Notes: generated by a model not told the origin, from the letters alone. DNA of 27,728 nt from Entamoeba histolytica HM-1:IMSS (GCF_000208925.1 NW_001915074.1:1-27728); one strand, 5' to 3'; positions 9,869 through 19,579 are shown, counted from the stretch's first letter. A program made the numbers and translations.

Positions 9869-9989
9869 TGTGTATAGCTTCATCATGATGCAAATTGACA
9901 TCAGTGTGATACACACATTTATTATAAATCATAAAATTCATTACCTTTTGTTTTATAACGATTTGAATATATAATAAATCAAATCGTTA
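9869..9989 (+). repeat. Cluster of hairpins just downstream of the LINE relic
   Basis: Three inverted repeats follow the end of the LINE frame (9830) within 160 bases. TGTGTAT (9869-9875) pairs with ATACACA (9909-9915). The palindrome CATCATGATG lies between those arms. TAACGATTTGA (9956-9966) pairs exactly with TCAAATCGTTA (9979-9989) over a 12-base loop. They could be the element's 3' untranslated stem-loops, which LINE reverse transcriptases recognise, but this is inference. Confidence 0.45.
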
Positions 9990-10439
9990 ATACATAACAA
10001 ATAATACTCTATCCGAATATTATATATCGTATTAATATTAAATTATTTGAAACATCATATATTTTTACTATATATAAAATGTAAGTGTTATATATCTCAA
10101 TTTTGTTTTATTTTTTTTTTTTTGAATTTTAGTTTACATGAATTAATAAACAATAGTTATGACACTCATCAAAAAGAAAAGAGAAAATAGACAGTGATAA
10201 AATCAAAGGTTAATAAGAGAAATATATGAAAACCAAGAAATGGGTAATGAAATTTTAATTGAAAATTTTTAATTAACTTCTTGTTTGTAAATTGTTAAAG
10301 ATAACATTTTCTTTTATGTTATTCTTTAGTTGCTCTTTTCTATTTATTTCAAGTTTTTATCTTAGTTCAATTTGGCTCTTATTTATTTTTTTTTAATTTA
10401 ATATCACGTCATTATAAAAGAACCGCCTTATTCTTTTAT
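9990..10439. other. A+T-rich intergenic DNA
   Basis: No gene or RNA gene is seen. There is a T run at 10113-10124, and dense stops in all frames. Confidence 0.5.
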
Positions 10440-11960
10440 TACTTCTTTCATTTTTGTTTTGAATATGCTCAGTTGCTTTTCAATATCTTTCATATAATTT
10501 TTATTCTTTTTATCACATTTCTTATCCTTTCTCTTAATGGTATTATTGTTACCTTTCATTTTGAAAACAAGTATTATGTTAGATGTTACACTAGTAGTGC
10601 TTTTATATAACTTCAGTCATTTTCCCATTGTTTTATTTATATTCTTTAACTTTTTGTTAAATCATTTTTCTTATGAATCAATTGGTAATAATGAGTTATT
10701 TAGTTATAATATTCTTATACTCATTTCATTCATTGTTTTCTTCATTATCCAATCTTCTAATTCCTTATTAAGTTTATTATCAAATAATAATGTTTTAATT
10801 GTTTATGTTAGTTGTGTTTTGGTGATGCCATTTGATATTTCGTTCTTAACTTCTTTTAAATATCTTTTAATTCCTCAATTAATATACTCCCATCTTCTTA
10901 GTATATTTAATACTTCATTTGTATGTTCAACTAATTTAGAATAAATACCTATACTTTTAATACTGTTTAATATTGAATAAAATACGGTGAAGATTGACAT
11001 ATGGATTTTCTATTCATTTCATCTTAATTTATATTGACTTAACTTTATAATCTAGAAAATGATAATGACTAACGAAAATTAAAGTATATGATTTTGATGA
11101 TTCAAAGTTAATACAAATGAAATATTCTATTTTATTTAACTATCAAATAGTCTGATAAATAAACACGAATATATTAATAATTTATATCATCATTCAATGT
11201 ATATTTATCTATCATTTCAAATGTATAAAATTGAATAAGAATATTGTGTATGTCAATTTTGATACTACATTCAATAATAAGATGAGTGATGGTGTTGGAT
11301 CGTAGTTGAATTATATTTTCTATTTTATTCATTTGTATTTCTTCTGTTTCTTTCACTTTTTTTATTTCCTAAATTCATTCGATGTAATATATTTAACACC
11401 AATAGTTGTTCTTCATTCTGGTGTTTTAATCGTATCAAAATAAATTGTGTTATTGTTGAAACGACATGTTGTTAAAATATTGTTTTTATTTCAACACTTT
11501 GAATAAATTACTTCAATTAATAATGGAAATTAAGTTATAAGATAAAATATTCATCTATAGTCCAAACGACTTAATGATGTTTCCTTTATAGTCTATAAAT
11601 CATTTATATCTCCACTATGTTTTATTCATAATGAAATGTTTTTGTTTAATATTCAAATATGACGTGAAATATACCATCTGGTCATTTTCAGGAGAGTCAT
11701 GGTTAATTGAACAATAATTACCAACACCAATATCTACCATTCAAATTAAAAATATATAAATTTTAATACTTCTATTGTCTTGGGATAAGTTGCAGAAGTA
11801 ATAAATTTCAATGGTAATTTCACACTCCATTTACCTGTATATATGTTATGAGAAATATTTTGTCTTGTGATTATCGAATATCTTTTACTGCACATCATGA
11901 TGATGTTTCGAGGTGAGCCAAATGTTCATCTAAATTAAAACCTCTTAGTTAAGTTATTAT
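10440..11960 (-). pseudogene. Degenerate minus-strand coding relics, possibly a second LINE copy
   Basis: Reading the minus strand gives successive coding-like fragments broken by stops and shifts. Around 11960-11860 there is a stretch ...LDEHLAHLETSS with two TGA stops. At 11830-11627 there are two pieces of 29 and 37 residues separated by one TGA. Around 11440-11370 comes IKTPE-stop-RTTIGVK. At 11356-11174 is a 60-residue open piece containing SNTITHLIIECS, and at 10980-10440 a lysine-rich stretch with several stops. The order of the RTT segment and then NTI...H...C parallels TTWRS and the CCHC knuckle (HNTIAYISHILLGC) in the plus-strand LINE relic, so this may be an older, inverted copy. 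The similarity is weak, and the open plus-strand frame at 10537-10944 is its antisense shadow. Confidence 0.35.
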
Positions 11961-12057
11961 AACAACACAAATAGTAGAAAATACTATACAACCACTGTTT
12001 GTCGATATATAACTAAATTAAAAATAAAAATACATGAAAAGAAAAAAATCAATTAAC

Positions 12058-12720
12058 TTAATTCATGACTTCAATAAAATAATCGAAGTATATTTTGTTG
12101 ATGCAATATAAATTTTCTCTATTCATGTAGAACTGGATTTCAGAATTTCTTCCCCTAACTGTGATACGTTTATATTGCACTTCTATATCTGAACAATATA
12201 AGAAGAACGTAAAATTAAATTGATGTTCATCCATTTTAATTTTAGAAATGACATCAGTATAAATCGTTTCCACTAATGTGTTTACTGCCTGATTAGCCGT
12301 ATCCAGCATCTTCACTTCACAATACCCTTTATGAGCTAATGGTATTGAATATTCTTTGCAGAAATTAATAATTTCATTATTAAGATCTTCTTTTTCCATT
12401 TCGCTTATACCCTCTGTTCCACTACAAAAGATATCATGTGCTTCAATGGGATGACGCTCCCATAATACTATATCAGCAGAAGTGAAATCAGAACTTTTTG
12501 CTTGTTGCTTATACCAATATATTATATATTTATGAAAGGTATATTTTGAAATTATCCCCTCTTGGGCTTCTTTCAAACGAGACCTTCCATTAATATCAAT
12601 ATCTATATACTCTTTCATCTGATATACTCTAAATTCATTACTTAGCAAAGAAACAAGTTTTTCCATTATAGTTGATTTCCCAACTCCAACAGAACCTGAA
12701 ATGAATATGTGATGTACCAT
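12058..12720 (-). CDS. Deoxynucleoside kinase family protein
   Basis: The product is 220 residues, the usual size of the cellular/viral dNK family, and starts at the ATG at 12720-12718. It carries the P-loop GSVGVGKST at residues 9-17, a Glu-Arg-His-Pro motif at 88-91 (the ERS/DRH position that binds substrate and catalyses), and the lid motif RITVRGR at 185-191. Glu37 may be the catalytic acid that follows strand 2. The enzyme should phosphorylate a deoxynucleoside with ATP to give the monophosphate; which base it prefers cannot be read here. The Arg-His-Pro form of the second motif recalls herpesvirus-type thymidine kinases as well as dCK/dGK. No organelle-targeting sequence is visible. By hand count, G+C over 12301-12720 is about 31%, higher than much of the kinase gene at 16.3-19.6 kb. 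It stands alone between decayed regions. Repeated TGACG/TGACA motifs lie upstream. Confidence 0.85.
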   Translation of the reverse strand: MVHHIFISGSVGVGKSTIMEKLVSLLSNEFRVYQMKEYIDIDINGRSRLKEAQEGIISKYTFHKYIIYWYKQQAKSSDFTSADIVLWERHPIEAHDIFCSGTEGISEMEKEDLNNEIINFCKEYSIPLAHKGYCEVKMLDTANQAVNTLVETIYTDVISKIKMDEHQFNFTFFLYCSDIEVQYKRITVRGRNSEIQFYMNRENLYCINKIYFDYFIEVMN

Positions 12721-12764
12721 GAAGTTTGAATTGTTTTTGGTGTAGTTTTAGTTCGCTTAAATTT

Positions 12765-12929
12765 CGTGTCATGACGTGTCATATTTATTTTTTCTAACTT
12801 TGTCACTCAATACTCTGGTACAGTCCTATTTGATATAGTTAATTTTATTAAAAAAATATTATACTTATATTTTGAGTTCGACGCCTTTTGAAGTTAAATT
12901 TCATACTAACGTCAATGTAACGTCAATGG
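12765..12929 (-). promoter_or_regulatory. Paired direct repeats upstream of the dNK gene
   Basis: On the plus strand CGTGTCAT occurs at 12765-12772 and 12775-12782, ten bases apart. An 11-base tandem unit AACGTCAATGT/AACGTCAATGG lies at 12908-12929. In gene orientation these read ATGACACG twice (about 45-62 bases before the ATG) and TTGACGTT / CATTGACGTT (about 190-210 bases before). A shared TGAC core in two spaced pairs would suit binding of a dimeric factor. No factor is known to me. Confidence 0.35.
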
Positions 12930-13373
12930 CACGGCAACTTGGTTTTATTATAACTTTTGTACCATTTTTTGTTATTTTATATTTTCCTATCAATTTAAAA
13001 TAATATACTTTTAACTTTTTTCTTTTACCAATAAAATAAAGATTTTTAACTTAAATACTCTAAATTTAATTATCTTTTAATAAAGGAATTATGAAATAGT
13101 TATATAGACAATTATATTAGATATAATTATTATCCAATTAAATGGCAATAATGAAAATGGTAATGAGTCTAGAATGAAATAAATGATATTAAATTTAATA
13201 TGATAGCGTGTTCAAAATAAACAAGAAGAAATGCATGAATAAAGCACATAATACTCATGACTATTAATTTCAACGAAGAACGTTCAGTTAAATAATACAG
13301 TCAAAATAACAAATAATGTATGGAAATTTTTTAATTAAAAGGATTTAATAATATAATGTATATTCAAATAATT
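12930..13373. other. A+T-rich intergenic DNA
   Basis: No gene is seen. Short plus-strand coding-like pieces begin near 13142 but are too broken to interpret. Confidence 0.45.
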
Positions 13374-13680
13374 TAACCAAGAAAAGATGGTCAAATATCT
13401 TCACCAAAAAGATGTGTAAAGATGTGATAACATATAACGAATTACCAATAGATTTTCCAACTAATTAATGAGATTATTATTAAAGAAAAAATAATTCAAT
13501 AATTGAGGGTGTTGAAATAATTCAAACAATAAATAGAAGTGTTAGTTTATTTAATGAATTAATAATGAGACTATATGGATTTGATACGTGTGTTAAGTGT
13601 TTCAAATAACATTATGATGAACTAATTCTATTTGTTCAAATTCTTTATCATCTTATATATTCATTATTATGATAAAATTA
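13374..13680 (+). pseudogene. Decayed coding sequence of unknown origin
   Basis: Two open pieces are visible. One (about 13374-13470) has a basic stretch with Trp and Cys (TKKRWSNIFTKKMCKD). The other (about 13497-13610) reads EGVEIIQTINRSVSLFNELI and continues to an MRLYGFDT motif; after one TAA it stays in frame to about 13680. The composition is that of a folded protein, unlike the flanks. I do not recognise the family. A retrotransposon ORF is possible, given the neighbouring LINE remnants. Confidence 0.35.
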
Positions 13681-14061
13681 TTTATAACAATTACATCATA
13701 AAGAATTAATAAAACAATTAAACAAAATATATGTACTGATTTATTGTACAAAATGTAACGTGAGTCATTTAAATAATTCAAATTAAAAATAAGTTAATGT
13801 TCAAATAGTATGTATCAAATCAATAGTTCATTATTGATAGTTGGGTTGGTTGTGAAAGAACGGATAACTCCTTGGAAATTTTTTTTCACATAATATAAAT
13901 TGCTTAATAATACTACTAATGAATAAAAAAACTAATTAATTCTAGTTTTTTTTACATTTAGTTTTGAGTTAATAAAAAAAACTTTTTAAATTTATTAAAA
14001 AATCTATTTAAAACCTTAATGAAAATTTTCGTTTGAACTTCTCATCATCCCCGTCATCATA
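13681..14061. other. A+T-rich intergenic DNA
   Basis: No gene is seen. An AGTTCATT (reverse of AATGAACT) near 13825 has no gene beside it, so it is probably a chance match. Confidence 0.45.
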
Positions 14062-14322
14062 TTATTCATTATTTCTTTCTTTTCTTTTGTTGAAAATACC
14101 AGTTTCACATAATTTATGAGTTGTTTGTATTTTCAATATCATTCATAACATGTGTTTTTTCTTTATCTCTCTTGTTATTGTCAATTGTTAGTCTATTTTC
14201 TCAAGTTCAATCATATCCTTTGTTGAAATAACAAACCACCTATTCAATTCATCAGAAAATACCTCAAATTTATTTACATAGAATGTTGTGAAATGGTGCT
14301 GACATAGTCTAGTGTATAAAAC
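14062..14322 (-). pseudogene. Decayed minus-strand coding piece with LINE-like ELEKID motif
   Basis: A minus-strand frame of 87 codons has only two internal stops (a TAA and a TGA). It reads through an aromatic-rich segment (FEVFSDELNRW), then STKDMIELEKID, then a lysine-rich helix. The ELEKID-x-Q string also occurs in the plus-strand LINE relic (ELEKIDKQ, near 8600), with a Phe and an Ile at matching positions before it, so it may be another RT thumb fragment. The match is short, and the sequence after it does not follow the LINE. Confidence 0.35.
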
Positions 14323-14844
14323 TCAGTCATTAAAATGAATCAACAATACTAATGTATTGAATAACAATTTCTTATAAATTATATCTACACATTCTAACCT
14401 TCTCAATATCAAACTTATTGTATTCAAATATACTAAAATCATCATTTATTTGATGGTTGATGATTATTTTTTAACTGTTTGTTTATCAAAAAAACATCTA
14501 TTCCTCATTCTTCTGGTTTTGTCTTTGCTCATTTTCCAGGATATTCATCACTACCAATATGAAAAGACATTCTCTTCTTGTTTCATTGACTATGTAATAC
14601 TGCACTCAACAACTCAATATTTTGACGAGTATTTCTTTTGTTGATATAACATTAAAAAACAAGAGTTAAATAACAAAAACATCACTGCAAATAAAACATG
14701 CTCAATGATAAATACTAGAAATAAAGAGGAAAATACCTTTTATAATGAGTGACAAAGATGACAAAAGTTGGTTAAAAGTGATTCATAATATCTTCATTCT
14801 AACTTGAGTTGAAAAGAAAAATTAAATTTTATGATAATAAGCAC
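14323..14844. other. Intergenic DNA downstream of Serinc, with weak coding traces
   Basis: The minus strand between about 14640 and 14450 has short coding-like pieces (for example HIGSDEYPGK before a TGA). The plus-strand frame at 14450-14644 is probably their antisense shadow. No intact gene is seen. Confidence 0.4.
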
Positions 14845-16158
14845 CTAAATTTTAGAAAAATTTCTGTTAGGAAAGAGAGCAGGAGCTAATAATGTCCAAA
14901 TGTATAATAGATGACATAAAACACAAATACCTATCTTAAAAAAGAAGGCGTAATAACCAGTCTCAACACGAGCAGGATTTGTTTTAAATACAGACCAGTC
15001 AGTCATATTTTGAAGCATAAATAATGATGCAATACAAAAAGTAGCATGGAACTTCCAAAAACAATATCTTCTATGAATTTCACCTGTCAAATTATCAATT
15101 TTATCAGGGAGTTTATCATCAATAAATGACATTTCTGATATTTCAGTTGAATTTCGATAAGTTTGATAAGCAATAACTGCGATAGTAAAGAAAATGCCAA
15201 GGAAAGACGTGACGTCATAATTTGAAATAAGAGCAGTACTTTCTTGACAATCAGTTACTGTCCAACAACCATTCTTTTCAGAACAAGGCAGTGACAGAAT
15301 AGCATCAAGTAGAAGATATGCAGTATACGCAGAAACTATACCAGACTGAAAAATACCTGAATTTGGTTTATATTCTCTCACAATCGGTAACAATGAAACA
15401 ACAGTTCCTATCACTGACAATAACAAATTGAAGGATGTAAAGATAATGTTCCAAAATTTAGATGCACAAGTTCCAGCAGAAGTTGCTGAATGAGAAAATT
15501 GTATTAAAATGAATAAAGAAATACCAAGAGAGAAAGAAAAAGAAAGGAATGATATGAATATAAGGAGAAATACATAAGGATCAAATCTACGATCAGGATT
15601 AACTTTATTTACTAATTTATTATTTAGTACAGCAGCAAAGTTAAGGAAAGAAATTAAACTATAAAGAATAAACAAGCTAGCACCAATAACTGAAACCCAA
15701 TAGAAGATATAATGAAACCATAAAGGAAAAACAAATACTATTATAATCAATATGTTAATATAACAGAATTTAAATCCCCATTCATGATCATGAAAATGAA
15801 TTAATAAACTATTTTCATTATCACTTTGAATAAAAAGAGACATAAGGAATAATGTGAAATGATAAAAGAAATATGCTTCCATCAATCGAGTGAGACAAAC
15901 ATATGCAATACAACTTGAATTAGAACAAGAGAAAATTGAAGTCATTACAGGGAGTTCAACAAGTACTTGCATTATTTTTGTTCTGCTAATAAAATCAGAA
16001 AATAAATAAGACATAACCCCATAAAAAGAAAACATTCCCAAATAAAAAATTTTTACAATAGAAATTCGTTTAAAATTAACTGTCTTTTCATTAATGAAAT
16101 TAAAAACATTTAATATGACGTGAGAACTTGATGAACAAATATTTTTAATTCTTTGCAT
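14845..16158 (-). CDS. Serinc/TMS1 family membrane protein
   Basis: The product is 437 residues, close to the 450-480 typical of the family, and starts at the ATG at 16158-16156. It has about ten hydrophobic segments and no cleavable signal peptide. Family landmarks are YHFTLFLMSLFI after an early Cys-containing loop, a central SGIFQSGIVSAYTAYLL segment, an ordered loop with paired cysteines (Cys-x5-Cys, CWTVTDC), and near the end a FHATFCIASLFMLQNMTDW segment matching the conserved F-H-x-x-F-x-x-A-S-x-Y/F-x-M-x-x-T-x-W block. Serincs sit in plasma and endomembranes; proposed roles include lipid scrambling and serine incorporation into phospholipids. Two GAAC-type sites and a TATA-like stretch precede it. 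It is in tandem with the kinase gene, 160 bases upstream. Confidence 0.9.
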   Translation of the reverse strand: MQRIKNICSSSSHVILNVFNFINEKTVNFKRISIVKIFYLGMFSFYGVMSYLFSDFISRTKIMQVLVELPVMTSIFSCSNSSCIAYVCLTRLMEAYFFYHFTLFLMSLFIQSDNENSLLIHFHDHEWGFKFCYINILIIIVFVFPLWFHYIFYWVSVIGASLFILYSLISFLNFAAVLNNKLVNKVNPDRRFDPYVFLLIFISFLSFSFSLGISLFILIQFSHSATSAGTCASKFWNIIFTSFNLLLSVIGTVVSLLPIVREYKPNSGIFQSGIVSAYTAYLLLDAILSLPCSEKNGCWTVTDCQESTALISNYDVTSFLGIFFTIAVIAYQTYRNSTEISEMSFIDDKLPDKIDNLTGEIHRRYCFWKFHATFCIASLFMLQNMTDWSVFKTNPARVETGYYAFFFKIGICVLCHLLYIWTLLAPALFPNRNFSKI

Positions 16159-16191
16159 ATAATATTTTTAAAATATGACTTATTAGTTCTT

Positions 16192-16199
16192 AGTTCATT
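16192..16199 (-). promoter_or_regulatory. GAAC core-promoter element of the Serinc gene
   Basis: Read on the minus strand this is AATGAACT, the exact Entamoeba GAAC consensus, 34 bases upstream of the ATG. A second AGAACTA follows seven bases closer, and an A/T stretch (CATATTTTAAAAATA) in the TATA position lies between them and the start. Confidence 0.6.
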
Positions 16200-16318
16200 T
16201 TGATTCTTTTCTTCTTTCAATGAAGAATATGTTCCACTTCATTAAATTAGTGATTTGTTATTACAATTTATAAAATTAAAATAATAATAAAACAATGGTA
16301 TATATAACAAAAAACACA

Positions 16319-19300
16319 TTAGTATTTTTCTTCTTTTTTACCGAAAGAAAATAATTTTCTAGAAGATTTTTGAGATGGAGTTGAAGGTTGAGAATGAGAA
16401 GCAAGATGAGGAATTGCTTTAACAGGAAAACTTAGGTGTAAGTCTTCATTTTTATCCTTTTGAGTAGGAGTAAAAGAAGCTGATCTTTTTTGTTTACTTT
16501 CTTCTATAAACTCTCCAGATAACGCTTTCTCTAACATTTGATTAGAACCAGGTTTACCAAATGACACTACTTTTCTATTTTCTTTTTTTTGATGTAAAAA
16601 TTTATCATTTTCTTTCTTTAACTTTTGTTTTAGTTCTTCTTCTTTCTTTAATTTTTCAATAATTTTTTGTTCTTCTTTTTTACTTATACGTTTAGGATTT
16701 GCATTCATTACAAAACTTAAACATTCTTCAACAATTTTACCAACCACTTCTTTACCATTTTCCATACATTCAGTATAAGTTTCATTTAAATAAATGATGA
16801 TTTTATCTTTCATTATTAAATTATATAAATGAGTATTATTTAATAATAATGATTTCATTAATACAGCAAAATATTTTTTTGCTTCAATATTTACGACTTG
16901 TCTTAATAAAGATGCAGTTCCATAAACAAAGGTAGACTCTGAGTATAATTTTATTAATTCTTCATGTTCATTAATAATGGCACAAAATTCTTTTAATTCT
17001 GAACAACACATCCCATCATTATAATTAGAAAGATTAAATATATTACAAATTAATACAATACTTTTAACGTCACCTAATATTTTTAAACCTTTTTTAGGAC
17101 GTGCTTGATATAAAGCGCTAAAAGCACTAAACAAATGTGCAACAATTCCTTTTTTAGAACAATATTCTAATAAAAACTCTAATGCATTATGAAGGATAAA
17201 ATCACTTGAACTTTGTTGTTTTGTAATTGAACCTGCAATTGTTAATATAATATTTAAACAATCTTCTTCTACCATAACAAAATTTGATTTTCCTTTATCA
17301 CAATAACTTTTAAGTAATAGAAAAATATTTGGTATTGAAGATAATTCAAGACATACTTTAGGTCCTATTATTGATGATGTACAAAGAATATTTAAACATT
17401 GTATAACATTATTAATTAATCCATTTTTCATCATATTAATTAAACAACAATTTTTTAATTCTTTATCTAATGAATCACATCTTAATAAAACTTTAACAAT
17501 AAAGAAAATTAATTTAGTATTAAATAATCCATAAATAATTTCTTTTTCTGTATCACTTATTAATAATTTACATAATTTACATACATTAAATAATACATCT
17601 TCTTGTATAAATTCATTTAATTTACTATTAATTGAAGTGTCCATTGTTCTTGATAATATTCCAATTAAGTCAGTTGATATAATTCTTTGACAAACAATGA
17701 ATTTTATTTGAGTATCATTTCTCATAATAGAGTCAATAATTAATATAATAATTGTAATAGCTTTTAATGCTGGTGTATATTGTTTTAATGAGAATGTTTG
17801 ACATATAAATTCTAGTAATCCATCAATTAATTTGTATTGAATAAATATCATTGTAGTAATATTACGTGAACAAAACTCCATTCTTGTTTTAATATCTCTT
17901 TGTGATTGAACAATTCTATTAACAATTTCTAATACTACATTCATATTTCCTTTATGTTTATCATCATATTTCATTGTCAATATTAAATAAATTAATTCTA
18001 ACCCACCACTTGTTATGAACATTTGTTGTAATTCATTTTTATTTGTTTCATTATTTATAATACATTTAATAAATTTAACTATTTCATTAAGATATAAATC
18101 ATTTGATTTATAATGTGTTATTCCAAATTTTACTATTGTAGCACACCCTGACATTACAATATTCATTTTACTTGTATTATCTTTGGCTAATATTGTATTA
18201 ATTATTTGTAATGATGTTAATCTCAATTGTAAACATCCACTATATTCTTCTTTTTCTAAAATAGCAAATAATGGAAATAATCCAATAATATGAATACACG
18301 CTTGTAATTGTTTTAAATTTATATTTAATACTATATTATGTAATTGAAGAAGTATTTGAAATATTTTATTATTATTATCTTTACTTCCTATTTCAATCAT
18401 TTTACCTATTTCTTTCATTTGTTTAATAAACTCTTCTTTTCTTTCATCATCTTCACTTTCTAATAAATCAATATCTTCTAAACAAATACTTTTATATTCA
18501 TTATCAGTATTGTTTTCATTAATTTTCCCAATATTAATCCCTTCATTTGGTATTATAAAATATTCTCCCCAATCATCTTCTGTACTTTTTCTTGCTGTAA
18601 ATGTTCTTACTTCTCTCATTCTTTGTTGTTTTACAATAAAACCTTCTGCCCAATCCTCATTTTCATTTTGTTGTTTTTTTGTTAAATTAACTTTTATATT
18701 GTTAGTTGAAAGTGCTTTAATAAAAGTTGGTTTTTTGCTTTCTTCTATCTTAATTCCATTTGTAATAAACCATTTATGTTTTAATAAATCTCTAGATGAT
18801 GCTCGTTGATTTGGATCTCTTTTAAAACATGAAAATAAAATTTCTCTTAATTGTGGTGATACAGTATTAGGAAATGGTGGATAGTCATCATTAACTATTT
18901 TATATAATGCTGCTGTTGGATTTAAATCATAATATGGTGGATTTCCTGTTATCAATTCAATAACAGTACATCCTAATGCCCATATATCTGCTTTAACTGT
19001 AGTTCCTTGCATTTGAATAACTTCAGGTGCCATCCAATTTGGTGTTCCAATTGGGTCTTCATCACTTCCAGTTTCTTGTTTTTCATTTCCATTCATTTGA
19101 ACACTAACTCCAAAGTCTGCAATTTTTACACTTCCATCTTTAGCTACAAGAATATTAGCTGCTTTAATATCTCTATGTACAATACCTTGATCATGAATAA
19201 ATGCTAATCCATCTAATACTTGATGAATATACTTTGCTGATAAACTTTCATTTAAGTGATTAAATTTCTTTACAATATTTAATAATGAACCACTTTCCAT

Positions 19301-19579
19301 ATATTCCATTATAATATAAAGAAATCCATGACTTTCTGTTGATGCAATATATCTAACAATATGTTTATGTTTTAATTTTTTAAGTAATCTAATTTCTTCC
19401 ATAACTTCTTTCATTACAGATTTTTTATTTACTTTCATTTGTTTAATTGCAACAAATTCTCCACTATCAGCATTCATTCCTTGAAACACCTCTCCATATG
19501 CACCTCTTCCAATTGAATTAGCAATTGAAAACATCGACCTTTCATTATCCTGTATTATATTTAATTGTTTAGTAATCAT
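16319..19579 (-). CDS. Ser/Thr protein kinase of the Cdc7/SepH/MAP3K-epsilon type with C-terminal helical-repeat region
   Basis: The product is 1086 residues if the ATG at 19579 is used. The kinase domain spans about 17-272, with glycine loop GRGAYGEVF (24-32), ATP-anchoring Lys46, HRDIKAAN (135-142), DFG (155-157) and GTPNWMAPE (178-186). All catalytic residues are present. The linker carries two Trp motifs, EDWAEGF and DDWGEYF, of the kind found after the kinase domain in septation-network kinases. Residues about 370-960 are Ile/Leu/Asn-rich and look like ARM/HEAT helices; a Lys/Glu coiled coil (about 975-1015) and an SP/TP-containing tail with two SFGK motifs follow. Relatives act downstream of a small GTPase in cytokinesis or polarity signalling. 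The start is uncertain: it overlaps the upstream ORF by four bases (ATGA), and the two may be one gene. Confidence 0.88.
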   Translation of the reverse strand: MITKQLNIIQDNERSMFSIANSIGRGAYGEVFQGMNADSGEFVAIKQMKVNKKSVMKEVMEEIRLLKKLKHKHIVRYIASTESHGFLYIIMEYMESGSLLNIVKKFNHLNESLSAKYIHQVLDGLAFIHDQGIVHRDIKAANILVAKDGSVKIADFGVSVQMNGNEKQETGSDEDPIGTPNWMAPEVIQMQGTTVKADIWALGCTVIELITGNPPYYDLNPTAALYKIVNDDYPPFPNTVSPQLREILFSCFKRDPNQRASSRDLLKHKWFITNGIKIEESKKPTFIKALSTNNIKVNLTKKQQNENEDWAEGFIVKQQRMREVRTFTARKSTEDDWGEYFIIPNEGINIGKINENNTDNEYKSICLEDIDLLESEDDERKEEFIKQMKEIGKMIEIGSKDNNNKIFQILLQLHNIVLNINLKQLQACIHIIGLFPLFAILEKEEYSGCLQLRLTSLQIINTILAKDNTSKMNIVMSGCATIVKFGITHYKSNDLYLNEIVKFIKCIINNETNKNELQQMFITSGGLELIYLILTMKYDDKHKGNMNVVLEIVNRIVQSQRDIKTRMEFCSRNITTMIFIQYKLIDGLLEFICQTFSLKQYTPALKAITIIILIIDSIMRNDTQIKFIVCQRIISTDLIGILSRTMDTSINSKLNEFIQEDVLFNVCKLCKLLISDTEKEIIYGLFNTKLIFFIVKVLLRCDSLDKELKNCCLINMMKNGLINNVIQCLNILCTSSIIGPKVCLELSSIPNIFLLLKSYCDKGKSNFVMVEEDCLNIILTIAGSITKQQSSSDFILHNALEFLLEYCSKKGIVAHLFSAFSALYQARPKKGLKILGDVKSIVLICNIFNLSNYNDGMCCSELKEFCAIINEHEELIKLYSESTFVYGTASLLRQVVNIEAKKYFAVLMKSLLLNNTHLYNLIMKDKIIIYLNETYTECMENGKEVVGKIVEECLSFVMNANPKRISKKEEQKIIEKLKKEEELKQKLKKENDKFLHQKKENRKVVSFGKPGSNQMLEKALSGEFIEESKQKRSASFTPTQKDKNEDLHLSFPVKAIPHLASHSQPSTPSQKSSRKLFSFGKKEEKY

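Noticed and set aside
10537..10944. 135-codon plus-strand open frame, hydrophobic, could be read as a membrane protein
   Set aside because: The minus strand of the same DNA reads as Lys/Glu/Asn-rich decayed coding sequence; the plus frame is its antisense shadow and has the Phe/Leu/Ser composition expected of that.
12876..12896. GAGTTCGACGCC resembling a tRNA T-loop
   Set aside because: No D-arm, anticodon arm or acceptor complement is found at the needed distances.
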